From contig JAMZAV010000813.1 in assembly GCA_024449915.1 (NCBI GenBank), positions 62,001 to 126,000 on the forward strand: a DNA stretch of 64,000 nt, given 5' to 3'. The translations under genes and the position numbers were made by a program. Position 1 is the first letter of the stretch, and each line of letters begins with the position of its first letter. The DNA is from Sweltsa coloradensis (lineage: Eukaryota; Arthropoda; Insecta; Plecoptera; Chloroperlidae). The notes below the pieces were generated by a model. That model was not told the DNA's origin, searched no databases, and saw nothing but the letters and a program-made list of their open reading frames with translations. Below, piece by piece: positions 1-10,925 of the stretch.

Positions 1-3
1 CCT

Positions 4-416
4 CAGATCAGACGAACTGAGCTAGTCTGTCTGTCTGTGCTCCGACCTAACTAGGCCAGGCGCTACCTTTTTAGCTCGGGTCCTGCTAGGGTAGGCCATG
101 CGTCTGGCGTAAGGCGTGCTGCGGAGTTCAGGGGCAGCTGAGACAATCAATGTCTCGCAGCTGTCCCGTCAGATCAGACGAACTACTGAGTCTGTCTGTC
201 TGTGCTCGACCTAGACTAGGCCAGGCGCGCTACCTTCTTAGCTCGGGTCCTGGCTAGGGTAGGCCATGCGTCTTGGCAGTAAGGCGTGCTGCGGAGTTTC
301 AGGGGCAGCTGAGACAATCAATGTCTCGCAGCTGTCCCGTCAGATCAGACGAACTGAGCTGAGTCTGTTTGTCTGTGCTCCGAGCCTAGACTAGGCCAGG
401 CGCGCTACCTTCTTAG
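4..416. repeat. GC-rich tandem repeat, about 170-bp unit, 2.4 copies
   Basis: Units begin with CAGATCAGACGAACT at 4, 170 and 341, giving lengths of 166 and 171 bp and a partial third unit that stops near 416 in a GA-rich stretch. Copies are nearly identical and differ mainly by one- to three-base insertions or deletions. Each full unit carries a short inverted repeat (CAGCT-GAGACA, loop ATCAA, TGTCTC-G-AGCTG; 135-163 in unit 1). The array touches the window edge, so its true length is unknown. It is much more GC-rich than the following sequence. No coding potential is visible. It could be a satellite or part of a longer GC-rich array; I do not recognise the family. Confidence 0.9.
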
Positions 417-1002
417 AGAGAGAGAGGAGGGTGTAATTAACCCTGTGACAAGAAGTTCCGAAATATACAACAATCAATAATAAGAGTATCGCACAATTTC
501 AATCATTATTTAAGAAAGAAAGAAATGAATACAGTTCGGTTTTCAAATTAAATCGCAATGGAATTGACTTTCAATCCGGCGTATGGGGTGACTCTATAGT
601 TAGTTGCTTAGTTGAGCAATAATTTATCCCAACAAAGTTAAGAACCATTATGGTTGTATCACTGTATGGTTGCACGGGTAAGATAACAATGTGAATAACA
701 CACGTTGCCAACTCTAGAGAAACTAATTTGAATGTGTAGCATTTAGTTGTGCACAGCGCAATGACAGGACGCAGACATAGGACTGCAGGGCATATCATTG
801 CAACAGTAACAGAACAGAATCTATTTGAAGCTGCGAGAATTCGGCGTAAATTGAAAGCAATAACTTCGTTGCGATTTCAAACCCGGCGAGGCAGGCTGTC
901 TTCTGTTCATATTACTAGTCTAGAGGGCTCTAACCCTCTTTTAACGAATACCCTCTCAGTTTAATATCAGGCAATTAGAATAGAACAATAATTTGGAGAG
1001 CA

Positions 1003-1041
1003 GAGGAGAGAGAGAGAACGAGAGAGAGAGAGAGAGAGAGA
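1003..1041. repeat. (GA)n microsatellite
   Basis: A GA dinucleotide run with a few interruptions at the left, then unbroken AG repeats to 1041. Confidence 0.9.
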
Positions 1042-1133
1042 AAACACACTGTACAGTTTCTCGTATGTAATTAGCCGAACTGACCAGAAGTTTATATCCC
1101 TCTGTCTCTAACAGCTGACACCCATCGGTGGTC

Positions 1134-1162
1134 GGGGGTGGGGGAGGGTGGGGGGGGGGGGG
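1134..1162 (+). other. G-tract cluster with G-quadruplex potential
   Basis: Four or more runs of three to thirteen G separated by single T or A bases. This satisfies the simple G-quadruplex rule on the plus strand. Long homopolymers are also prone to length errors, so the exact count should not be trusted. Confidence 0.7.
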
Positions 1163-1572
1163 CTTATTGCGCCTTCCATCCGCCTTTCATAATATAACAC
1201 TATACATGGGTAGGTACTGTAATACTCCAACAGGCGGCACTAATTAATACAATACGAGTTCGCTCTCACTTGCGGTGGTGGAAGAGAAGATACGGGGGGA
1301 GGGGGGCGAGCACCCTTACAGAGATGTCGCAGTCGCGCTCGAAAATAGAAAACCAAATCGTAGTTAAAGATAATGATTTATTCAAAAATAATTAATAAAT
1401 ACATAATTAAAAATATATATAAGTGGTAAAAAATCGATTTAATCATGGTGAAATGGGTGTATAAAAAGAAGAAAATGTCGTATCTATAGGAACGTGAAGA
1501 AAATGTAAAATTATAAAGTAAAAGAATTGTTATTTGCGCCCGTATTATGTAAAGAAATAATATTTGTGATTT

Positions 1573-1589
1573 TGGTGGAGGTGCCGGGT
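1573..1589 (+). repeat. tRNA-Ala 3'-end antisense motif, copy 1
   Basis: Exact 17-mer TGGTGGAGGTGCCGGGT, preceded by TT. Its reverse complement equals nucleotides 60-76 of a tRNA-Ala: T-stem 3' strand CCCGG, acceptor 3' strand CACCTCC, discriminator A, then CCA. It pairs with copy 2 in the same orientation 224 bp away, within an AT-rich tract. Confidence 0.85.
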
Positions 1590-1796
1590 CTGTGGGCAAA
1601 TAAAATAAAATAAAATGGATATTTTACTTTTCAGTGGTTATTGGGCAGTTATATCGAACCGACATTTTTCATTCGTGATAATAAAAAGTAAAAATCATTT
1701 TGTGATCTATATAAATTACAAGAAATATATAAGAATATTTAAAGAATGGCATTTGTTTTGTGATTAGGCTATATTCGGATGAAAAATTTCTGCTTT

Positions 1797-1813
1797 TGGT
1801 GGAGGTGCCGGGT
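1797..1813 (+). repeat. tRNA-Ala 3'-end antisense motif, copy 2
   Basis: Exact 17-mer, same orientation as copy 1. The sequences following the two copies are unrelated beyond the motif and a few preceding T bases. Confidence 0.85.
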
Positions 1814-2660
1814 ATGACCAACCCGTTGAGGTATCTTGTAATAATTTTTAAACCTAAATTGATATTGAGAAATAACTTCGAAATCTCAGTTTTCGTTATG
1901 TAGAATTGGATTTATTGTCATTATTATACTATTTAGGGGTACAGCCAGGTAACGGTAACTAATTACAAACAAAAATTATGGACAAGTTAAAAAGCGATCG
2001 ATTTCTATTTTCATTTTTTAATGGAGTGTTTAATGTAATGTCATTTAAAAGGGAGTAAGTATAAACAAACCCATAAACAAACACTGGAAATAATGACATT
2101 TAAATTGAATGCCCTTGAAAATCAGACATAAAGTTTCACAATAGTATCCGTTTTACGATTTCCTAAAGTGGTAAATTATAATCCTCGGCTTATTTCTGTT
2201 ATTAGCGCGCGCATCCGCTGCGTCACACACGGCCGACATGATCACTCTGCATCTAGATTCAGAGCGAAGCTGTAAAATTCTAATTACGTACCGTGCACAA
2301 TGGTGATGGCAATGTCCCCTCGGGCTCAACAAGCGGAAGATGATCGTAAAACTCTCCCCCTGCCCCTGCCCGTGCACGATACCCGGCCGGACGTAGGTCT
2401 GTCTCGTGTCTACCTTGATGAATACATTAGACCTTGACGGAGAATACTTGGAGGTAGTGTTACTCACACAGAGAAGAGTGATAATATGTAGCCAGGGATA
2501 TTTTTTTTTTCAATTTTTTCCATTTTATTAGGACATATTGTACATACTATACAACAACACAATCTTTAGTGTATGTGTCCTTCAGCTCAATCACAGCACG
2601 CTTGTCTCAGCGCCTCTAGTGAGGCTCGATGACATTAGAGACGATCAGAAGGACGGACAA
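1814..2660. other. Noncoding stretch, no gene seen
   Basis: AT-rich to about 2160, then more balanced composition. A minus-strand open frame of 104 codons (2153-2467) has no domain I recognise. A 10-base T run lies near 2502-2511. No repeat structure of note. Confidence 0.55.
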
Positions 2661-2664
2661 TCAC

Positions 2665-2740
2665 AGACAGTCAATTATCTCAGAGGGATTCGAACCACGG
2701 TTCCCTGGATGCAAACGAGACGCACTTTTCACTGATGCTG
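2665..2740 (-). repeat. tRNA-derived (SINE-like) fragment
   Basis: On the minus strand a perfect B-box-like sequence GGTTCGAATCC (2686-2696) is followed by a non-tRNA tail. I see no matching acceptor-stem halves or clear A box, so this is a SINE-type relic rather than a functional tRNA gene. Confidence 0.5.
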
Positions 2741-3515
2741 CACGGCGGGGCGTACAGTCGTTTATATAAATCATGCTTAAATTAAATTGAAATACATCGA
2801 GACATATAGATTCGATACATTGGATGAAAATTAAGTTGAATCAGCCTGAGTTGTTCTTTTGAAGCGCCTCGTGACGTAAGAGGTATATAGTTTATATACA
2901 AAATGTCTCCCACCCACATATTGCCAATAGAACCAAAAACACAAAAGCTCAACATAACAAAATATCAATCATAGTGAATTCATATAAATCACCCAGCGTC
3001 AGTAATAAACCTTCGTGAAAAACACTCTTCCTGAGATACTTATGAAGTATGAACACTCCTGAACACAAATGAAGTTGTAACTACCGATAGATTCTGTATG
3101 TATGCTAATGTGATATTGTAATGCCGAGGAGTGTGGAGTCAGGTACCGTGTGTTAGAACGGGCACAGCAGAGACTAGAGCGAGACACTTGACGCTGTCAG
3201 AGTGAATCAATCAGTAACCGCGATACATGGAGCGCGCACGTGGTAGCCAAACACCTGTGCACTCGCGTGGCGGGAATACACAGGAGCCAGCATGCACGCG
3301 GGGTGCATCTTAAACACAGTGTTGATTGTTTACCGGTGCTTAATAAGCTAATGAAACCTGTGCAATACACATTTTAAAACTATGTGAACCCTTACACCAC
3401 AACTAAGACGTTCAACCAAAATAACGGAAACTGTTTTTTTTTTTTTAATGGTTAAGCGGAGAAAACCCCCATTGGTAGAATTGATAATGTTAAGTACGAT
3501 TTAGTAATTAAAAAT
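2741..3515. other. Noncoding stretch, no gene seen
   Basis: Mixed composition, with a T run near 3435. No open frame over about 65 codons and no recognised repeat. Confidence 0.55.
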
Positions 3516-3519
3516 TTAA

Positions 3520-3645
3520 CACGACCGGGGATCGAACCCGGGTCTAGTGTATGTGTCTATAGACCGCCAAGTCGGTCGGTATAAGTGGGGGCGTCCAGCG
3601 AGCCAGCGGGAGACCGTGGTTCGATTCCAGTCCGGACAGATAAAG
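3520..3645. repeat. Two tRNA-like halves in opposite orientation (SINE-like)
   Basis: The left part carries, on the minus strand, a T-arm CCGGG-TTCGATC-CCCGG followed by CGTG. The right part carries, on the plus strand, a B-box-like GGTTCGATTCC (near 3621-3631). Between them is a small inverted repeat GACCG/CGGTC. Acceptor stems cannot be closed for either half. It looks like two tRNA-derived fragments head to head, either a dimeric SINE or two nested insertions. Confidence 0.5.
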
Positions 3646-3649
3646 TGGT

Positions 3650-6350
3650 TCACATAACATTGTTAGCAGAGTCCATGGAGTAGTGTACAGGAGGTTTATT
3701 TACATTTTAAGCCACTTCTAGTATTTCTTTGCGATCGAGATCAGTTATAAAATATGGAAACCACCAAATATGCAATAGTTATGCACAACACTTTGACTCA
3801 TCCTGACAGTTATACGCTACATGGAACTGTCCCCTACGTACCAAGGCCGTGCTCTAAATCTATATATAAATTCACACTATTAAAAGGGATATTATCTCAC
3901 TATACTATACACTATGTAGTGTGTATTTTACACTAACTGTGCATAGGAACTGCGCTGCCCATAACATTTAAGTGAATCTCCCACCGCATTTTAAAACGTC
4001 GCTAGGTGAGTGTTGTGCCCTAGTTTGGATTGAGTCGTCAGTCTCGTGCCAGCTACACCCCACTAGACCACGTGGCACCAGCACCACCATTAATAACCCG
4101 GGCAGAGTCGCGGCAGCACCGCCTTCTTATACACATCGAGTGATGCATTCTGGGGCAAGTACTTGTAATTTCCCCTGCGGCTATGAACGCTTGGTTTCTT
4201 TCATACATTACACGGGGTGAAATTAACAAGTCGAGGCGCCGTTGTACGCGATATAAAGCGCGGGAACAGATAGGCGCCGAGATGCGGCTCATTGCTACGG
4301 CGCAAGCGAGATGAAGGAGGCAATTTTGGGGTGAAAGTACTCATTTTTAACTTAAAATTCAAAATTCAAAATGCATCTTCATTAGAAAAAATTATCACAA
4401 AGCATTCTTTACATTATTGCATTGAAAAAATTCAAATTACCAACTTCACTACCAGCCAAAGACGTACGTGCTGTATATACATCATGACAATACCGCAAAA
4501 AGGTTATTGAACGCTTAAAAAAACAAAATAATCACCAATGTAAAAGTAAAATACAAATATGCACAGTTGATTTTCTCTCATAGAAAATATAAGACTGGAC
4601 AATATTATCTTGTTGACACATTGTTACATTCTCTTGGCAGAAGTTCAAAATGAGTAATATCTAGTTTAATGCCGAGTCGACAACAGTAACTTTGCGCACG
4701 ACATTATTTAAATTTCCCAAACAAGATTTAGAACATATTTAAAACTCGATCTCATTCTCTTGAAGGCGGTGAGATCCGGGTTAATAAACCTATGAGACTG
4801 ACGAAGATGAAGGAACAAAACTTATTCAAGATTGCGACGTATTATGACGACAGCTTCGCGGGGGTAGCCTAGGTGGGAGGATTACGTAGAACAGATACAC
4901 GAGCCGGATGATAGGGAAACACACTGGTTGAATGACTTTTTCACTAAACGATGATAAATTTGACTATTTTTAATGACAATATAGCGAAAAAAAAATCACG
5001 CTTTTCTGCCAGATTAGAGCAACATCGGAAAACTTTTATAATTTTTTTATGTTTTAGCTAAAAAAAAAATATAGAAATAATTTGACAATTGGCATAGAAG
5101 GAACATTTCTTGAACACATTATTATTGAATCCATTCGTTTATACGTGTTGATTTCGTTGGGGTTAGTGATTGCAGGTATATATTTTGATGACGAAATGAT
5201 GCCTTTTGTTTAGTATATATGCACTGAGATTAAAGATTATTACGAAATGAGAACTTATTTGCTATTTCTCATGGTCGCTATTGATATGTCTGGTCATACA
5301 AGAGTGAGAGATCGGAGCAAGGGGGTTGACGTCGTCGTCGTCGTCTCCGCGGGTTGTTAGAGGGAGGGTCGGCGTCGTCGTCATCCGAGGCGCGGGAACA
5401 ACTGTCCGTCGTATTAACGAGACGCCCCGTCACACAGACAGGCAGACAGACAGACAGGGCGACGCCGACCCCATGATAATAAATTACCTCGATCAGCGCT
5501 CGGGCACGGACAGAACGCTGCAATGATCAGCAATCCCCCCCCCCCCACTCCCACCCACACCCGCATGCGGCCTAGCAATTAGAGGCGATTTTTTTAAACT
5601 CTCGGAACGAGAAAACTAGGTCCGATTGCAATTTGTCGAGGGACGGATTAAACCCTGGAGACCACTAGCGCGCGGCCGGGAAAAACTGAAACTATAACTC
5701 GCGTGTCACTCTGGAGATCGGAACATTATTTCGCAACGTGTTCGCAAATCTTCGTTGGTCAGGAACCCGTGCATTGACGTCCGTCTCCAACCGATGACTG
5801 GGCTGATACAGCAAAGAAACTCACGTATTAGTTTATAATTACAAGAATTGATTTTTCCTCAGGGCCAGTCTGGGTAGTTTGAATGCTTATCGATGGTTGT
5901 GTGACAGCTCCTGTGAGGTATGTTACGGAACTATTAACAAAGTCCCCGAGTATGAGCGAGTGACAGCTACCAACCTAACAAGAGGTGAACGACTCTGTGT
6001 CGCGTGGCAACACTGACTCGCGCACGTGTTGCACTTGGGGGGGGGGGGGGGGGCAAAGTATAGCCACGTAGGTAGGTAACAACTATAAATACATTTTGTC
6101 CTACCTATAGTAATGAACTTTTTAAAACATTACAGCCGAAAAAAAATCTAGCGGGAGGCCAGGTGTATGAATATCTTTGATACATCGAAAATGGAAACTG
6201 TTATGTATCCAAGTTAAACAGATTTTGAATATCTCGCTCGAAATGATACAATAAGCAGAAAATGTCACCAAAGTATTACGTTGCCAAAATGCAAATCACT
6301 TTTTCAATACATGAATAGTATTTTAAAAGCATCACACCCAAACGACCCCC
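3650..6350. other. Noncoding stretch, no gene seen
   Basis: No recognisable gene. Short open frames at 3972-4220 and 4053-4292 overlap on opposite strands, and neither has a known domain. A short (GTC)n tract lies at 5329-5345 in a locally GC-rich patch (5320-5480), a C run near 5536 and a G run at 6037-6053. AT-rich between 4320 and 5280. Confidence 0.55.
6037..6053 (+). repeat. Poly-G run
   Basis: An unbroken run of about 17 G. The exact length is uncertain in any sequencing technology. Confidence 0.85.
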
Positions 6351-6397
6351 CCCCCCAATAGTTTCCCCCCCCCCCCCCCCCCCCACCCCCCCCCCCT
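6346..6397. repeat. Poly-C runs, interrupted
   Basis: C12 (6346-6357), then AATAGTTT, then a C run broken only by one A (6365-6397). It has strong potential for i-motif, or for G-quadruplex on the minus strand, and for assembly length error. Confidence 0.85.
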
Positions 6398-6399
6398 CA

Positions 6400-7055
6400 C
6401 AGCGGGCACATCGGAAACCCATCAACCACTAGTGAAATAATCCCACCTCGCGGCCGACATCACATGAAAAAATCACAACCAAACGGGAATCGTCATTAAT
6501 TGATCGGATTTTGCACCTGAATAAATAACCATCCTGGTGGGATGTTCCCCACTGACAGCCATAAAATAGTTGGTGTATGAATCCCCCGCTCCGCCCCCAT
6601 GCATCACTTGACGCGCGGGGCTTATTAAATATGGAAAACAGCTCGGGCGAACCGGACCACAGACCACGCGTTGTAGTTTACTTTTCACGCGAGCCGATGA
6701 TACTCATTACCGACACTTTGTACCTAGATAACACACATTACCGACACTTTGCACTAGGTAAACAAGGCTCACGTGACGGATAAGTACAGACCGGGGTAAA
6801 CGGTGGACTCATGCGAGAAGGGGGTGTAGCTTACCACAACACATCGTACAAAACTGCACGACTTCTAGAGGATTCATTGTTACAGGAAGGAATATTAAAT
6901 ATTCACACACAGGGCTCACTAACACGTGAACAGAGTTCTAAGTCAAAGAGCTATGAGATAATGTGGAACAATTGTCGTGAACTGTATTTTAATTTTTTTA
7001 AATAATATCCATCAGTGCCTTCTTTTTTATCTTGTCTTGAAATGAATGCAAAGTA
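6400..7055. other. Noncoding stretch with a 31-bp doublet
   Basis: No recognised gene. A tandem doublet begins CATTACCGACACTTTG at 6705 and again at 6736. Composition becomes AT-rich toward the tRNA-Ala-like motif at 7131. Confidence 0.55.
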
Positions 7056-7110
7056 ATCGGAATATACTGTAAAATAAGTGAAATAAAATGTGAGCGTCAA
7101 AAAGCATGCG

Positions 7111-7130
7111 ACCCGGCCCATACACCAAAT
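7111..7130 (-). repeat. Degenerate tandem copy of the tRNA-Ala-like motif
   Basis: ACCCGGCCCATACACCAAAT lies immediately next to ACCCGGCACCTCCACCAAAT (7131-7150). Both are 20 bases long, with identical ends (ACCCGGC and CACCAAAT) and differences only in the middle. This is a 20-bp tandem doublet in which one unit has drifted. Confidence 0.65.
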
Positions 7131-7147
7131 ACCCGGCACCTCCACCA
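7131..7147 (-). repeat. tRNA-Ala 3'-end antisense motif, copy 3
   Basis: ACCCGGCACCTCCACCA on the plus strand, so the TGG-start form is on the minus strand. Exact match to the consensus 17-mer. Confidence 0.85.
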
Positions 7148-7370
7148 AATACAGAAAAAAAGATGTGAAAACAATTTAACATTAAAGTACACGTTTGAAA
7201 CTAAATACAGATCATATATCTTAAACATGGAGGAAAGAGGACAGTGCCCTACTTACACCAAGCCACCACCATGTTAATATTATTCGTTGTACCAAGTAGG
7301 TTCCAGAGTAAATATAACCTTCTAAACAAACCATTCAAGGGAGGGTAGTATTTTTTTTTTTTAAAGTAGT

Positions 7371-9125
7371 ATCAAGTTTATAAACTTAAAACACACTAAA
7401 TAACATGATCAGTGCCAATTATGTAAAATGTAATTAACGCACAGAAATAACGTTCCAAAAAGTTAATTTTCAACCATTCACCAAGGGCATAAATTTCTAA
7501 ATGAAATCCCTGCAGTACGAGCTCCTATCCTGCAGGGGTTCGTGTAATCATTAGTGCGTCCCTCGACATCAGGCTGTGATATTTCGATCTAACCCCCGCG
7601 AGCCAAGTTAAAAGTTGTCAGTTGTGGTAAAAACGCTCCGGCCGCTGTCGAATCTCACCCTTCAATGTCTCCTGCATTATTGACACCCACCGTGCAGCGA
7701 GAATAATTCAGGAATGTTCCAATCTTGCTAAGTGTGGCCGATTAGATTAGGAACGGACCGAGACGAGACGGGGGTATCAGCTGCATCTCCGGGGCTACCA
7801 ACTTTCCCACCCTGCATGGACACGACTGCCAACCTCAAACAAATCCAATACACGAAAGTGGGGCCCTAAACTGATGGTACACCCACAGCGACAGGGTGGC
7901 ACGTAAGTCAGGAGCAAGGGTTGAACTACAGAGTAGTGACAAGAATAAAACCAGCGCTTCACTAGAAACAAATTGAATCGGTCTTCACAGTTTAAATAAA
8001 TAAATAAATTAATTGTAGAAAGAGTCTACCCACTCAGTTATATAACTGATGAGAACATGAGAACATGAGCAAGAAACAATTTATATACGAAAGCTAATCG
8101 ATCATATTCTGTAAACGAACACCATCGACATATAACTTTTCCACCTTTTTAAATCAGTTTTGTAACTGAATATGATAGACGTAAAATAAATACGCCTAAC
8201 AAAACATAAGTAAAAATGTTACTTTTTAGTAAAAGCCAATTGCTCAAACTCAAAAGTAGGTACCTATGTAACAACGCATGGCACTGTAGATAAACTACAC
8301 AAAACTGATTGCCACCTCATAAGATATTTTATCCTCGTAAACTTCCCTTCAGTGCATAAAATAAAGAAGGAAAAGTTGAATGGGTTATAATAATATGGTA
8401 GACCAGCCTTGTAGTTTGACGGGCTATTGCATGCCGCAGTTCTGTGAATAAATAAAATACATTTCAAGATTCCAGAAAATATTTACGTGCACCAACAAAC
8501 TTTAGAATGGACATCTCGGAAACAAATTGAGCTGTTAAAGTAAACGCTTGTAAATGTGAAGTAAAACAACAGTTATCTTTGAAGAGGTAACAAAACTTAC
8601 GCCCGTAAAAATATGATACGGTAAAAGTGTAGTTTGAAGTAACAGAAAACTTTATAAATCTTTATATTAGCTGCAGTAAGAAACGAGAATTGTAAACACA
8701 GCATGTCTTAGAGAATACGATATCGTTTGAGCCCATACAGAAGAGATTTGACGGAATAACCAAGAGAATCGATCACAATCTCTTGTTCATAATGTTGAAA
8801 TCATGTTTGTGAAACTACATAAAGCCCGCTTGTTTTTATTATTGTACGGTTAAACAGTTAGAGGCCAGTTATTTGGTAACATCTGTTCCCAAGTACTGCA
8901 TGGTGGTCTCGGCTTTAGTGCGGGTATAAAAATATGCGGTATATTCTGCACTTGGAAATAATTGAGCTTGAGGCGGATACGGCGAAATAAAACAGCGACG
9001 AACCAGATCCAGTAGAGTGAACGGCGCGACGTCGAATAATCTGGACTATGTATGAAACACGCAAAAAAATAAAAACGAGTGTAATTAATTCGTAATTTGT
9101 ATTTACATTATTTAGCTGAAAAGGA
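7371..9125. other. Noncoding stretch, no gene seen
   Basis: Mostly AT-rich. It holds a short (TAAA)n tract near 7995 and the dispersed TCTACCCACTC repeat at 8022. The patch 8160-8200 resembles the AT-rich part of 9120-9160 (GATAGnCGTAAAATAAATA), hinting at further old duplication. No coding signal. Confidence 0.5.
8022..8048 (+). repeat. Dispersed TCTACCCACTC repeat, copy 1
   Basis: The core GAGTCTACCCACTCAGT is followed by TATATAACTG. The same core with small changes recurs at 38446 and 49590 in otherwise unrelated contexts. Confidence 0.6.
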
Positions 9126-9129
9126 TAGT

Positions 9130-9420
9130 CGTAAAATAAATAAGTTTAAAAAAAATCATAAAATCATAAAAAAGAGCGTCAATATAATCACGGGACCCGG
9201 CACCTCCACCAAAGCTGAGAAAAATAATATATATATTTCGAAAAAATATGGTTATTTAAAATGTTATTAAACCACACACATCAATATTTATTTTACCCAT
9301 GCAGGGAATAGGACAGTGCCCTACTTACCCTACGCCACAATGATCGTGGTACAAAGCAGATTCCAAAGTAAATACAACTTTCCAAACTCGCATCCAAGGG
9401 AGGGTGGTAAGTGGCAATGT
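9130..9420. repeat. Diverged duplicate B (partner 7060-7370)
   Basis: Same landmark order as 7060-7370 (see that entry). Spacing from the motif to the GACAGTGCCCTACTTA block is about 100 bp here against about 85 bp in the partner. Confidence 0.7.
9195..9211 (-). repeat. tRNA-Ala 3'-end antisense motif, copy 4
   Basis: Exact ACCCGGCACCTCCACCA, followed by AAG. Same orientation as copy 3, inside the duplicated segment. Confidence 0.85.
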
Positions 9421-9698
9421 TTTAGCGGTATATCATAAAGCCGAGTATGAGTGACAGCTGAATGCTTAAGAGGGCGCTTATTGCCTCGGGGTTCACCCAA
9501 GATGAAAAATACCACAGCAGTACAGAAGAAAAATCGAGGGAAAACGTTTTAACCAGGTCGAGCCTCAACAAAGACTTGTACACCCCGCTTCTAATTCATC
9601 AACAATTCTTCTTAGGTCAAGGTTCAAGCGAGGAGAACAAACAGCCCCGCGAATAAGAACTGGCGAGGTGTTGAAAACTCTAACTAAAGGTTAAAACT

Positions 9699-9721
9699 CC
9701 GGGTTAAAGTTTAACTCCCGG
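9699..9721. other. Small hairpin
   Basis: CCGGG-TTAAA-G-TTTAA-CT-CCCGG can fold as a stem of ten pairs with a two-base bulge and a one-base apex, so the tip must open in practice. Function unknown. Confidence 0.4.
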
Positions 9722-9872
9722 TTGGGCGATGACGACGAACGACGACATTCTCTCCGAAGAAATTTACTGTTCGCCATTTCGAAAATTAAACCCGTTTGTC
9801 ATTTGTTTGTCGAGTCGGCGCTCGGGTGGCGCGCCCGGCGGGAAGCGACACAATCATCTTAGCCACCTGGAG

Positions 9873-10016
9873 GGACCTTGGCGGGGATTCCCCGCGTCTC
9901 TGTGCTGTCACGTGACATCTGAATACACACAGGTGATACGATGCTGCACACACTATAGCCTCGGGACCTTGGCGGGGATCCCCCCTCTCTGCTCTGTCAC
10001 GTGACATCTGAATACA
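9873..10016. repeat. 91-bp tandem doublet, GC-rich
   Basis: GGACCTTGGCGGGGAT starts at 9873 and again at 9964. Both units continue to GTCACGTGACATCTGAATACAC (shown in parts: GTCACGTGAC, ATCTGAATACAC). The second unit is partial. An open frame of 91 codons (9729-10004, plus) crosses both units but shows no domain I know. The start resembles TTGGCGGGGATCC at 35249. Confidence 0.75.
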
Positions 10017-10112
10017 CCTACACCACCAGCACTCGTATCACTTCCGCTTTCAAACGAGCTAAGTGTACATGCATATGACTACAAGCCAATCTACAAATAT
10101 TTCCTATCTCTA

Positions 10113-10925
10113 CTAGGAAAACGCTTAAGTCCCGCCGCGTTGTTGGATGAGCGTAATTGGTGCATTGAGCTGCCATGTGTTATGAGGATTTTCTGTTGTT
10201 CTGTGACAAAATTATTACAAAGTCGAATAATTTTTTTAAATTAAATTAAATTAAATAAAAAAATTGACTTTATTTTTTAATTTTTTTTATGAATCGTAAT
10301 TTTAAAAAAGGAAAAAATCGTAAAATTGCGATTTTCATAAGAAATAATTATTCGATTGCGCTCAAATTTTACAAGAATATATTAATTCATAAAATTAAGG
10401 TTCTGTGAAAAATTCATTACAATAGGATAAAGCATGTAGGTGTTATAAGTCAAAGACTTGTTTAAAAAAAGAAAAAACGTGTAAAATTTCGATTTTTATG
10501 AGAAATAATTTTTCGATTGCGCTCAAATTTCACACGAATATCTTAATTCATAAAATAAAGGTTTTGTGAAAAAAATCATTAAAATCGAATGAAGCATGTA
10601 GGTGTTATAAGTCGAAGAAATATTTTAAAAATTGAAAAAATTCGTAAAATGGCGATTTTCATGAGAAATAATTTTCCGATTGCGCTCAAAAACGTGGCAG
10701 TTCTAAGTTCAGACATTTCGAAGGTCTCCATAAAATTTCATCGCAATCGGAGTATCGGTTTTTTCGGAATCGTGTTAACAAACAGACAAAAATACAGAAA
10801 GAAAAGAAAGAAAAAAAAAAAAAAAAAAAAAAACATTCCGGATTTTTTTCTCCAGTGTAGTGAAATGGAATCTTCGCTTCGCTCGCTACGCTCGCTACGC
10901 TCATCCAATAATTCGGTCCTATAGA
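10113..10925 (-). mobile_element. Helitron-like nonautonomous element (A)
   Basis: Read on the minus strand it begins TCTATAGGACCG near 10925, then has a run of GAGCGTAGCGAGCG-type repeats, and ends with CTTAAGCGTTTTCCTAG followed by T at 10113. A TC start and CTAG-T end with no terminal inverted repeat are typical Helitron features. The same 3' end occurs at 24649, 25780 and 29963. The interior is AT-rich and contains three 162-bp tandem units and a poly-A run. No Rep/helicase frame is present, so it would depend on another element. The base before TC is not the expected A, so the 5' end is uncertain. Confidence 0.5.
10305..10700. repeat. 162-bp AT-rich tandem repeat inside element A
   Basis: The landmark CGATTGCGCTCAAA recurs with spacings of 161 and 162 bp (about 10353, 10514 and 10676), with GCATGTAGGTGTTATAAGTC between units. 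The third unit is interrupted. Confidence 0.8.

Larger units (their letters stand above)
417..1570. other. Noncoding AT-rich stretch, no gene seen
   Basis: No recognisable gene. It holds a (GA)n tract (1003-1041), a G-rich run (1134-1162) and a small GAGGG/CCCTC inverted repeat near 930. From about 1330 on, the sequence is strongly AT-rich and leads into the first tRNA-Ala-like motif. Confidence 0.6.
7060..7370. repeat. Diverged duplicate A (partner 9130-9420)
   Basis: This segment and 9130-9420 share the same order of landmarks: an AT-rich stretch with TAAAATAA, GAGCGTCAA, the motif ACCCGGCACCTCCACCA, then GGACAGTGCCCTACTTAC, a TTCCAnAGTAAATA block and CAAGGGAGGGT. Between landmarks many substitutions and indels separate them, so the duplication is old, yet the 17-base motif is identical in both. 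Confidence 0.7.

Noticed and set aside
1573..1813. A complete LTR retrotransposon around the primer-binding-site-like motif
   Set aside because: No direct LTR pair, polypurine tract or gag-pol frame is visible near this or any other copy.
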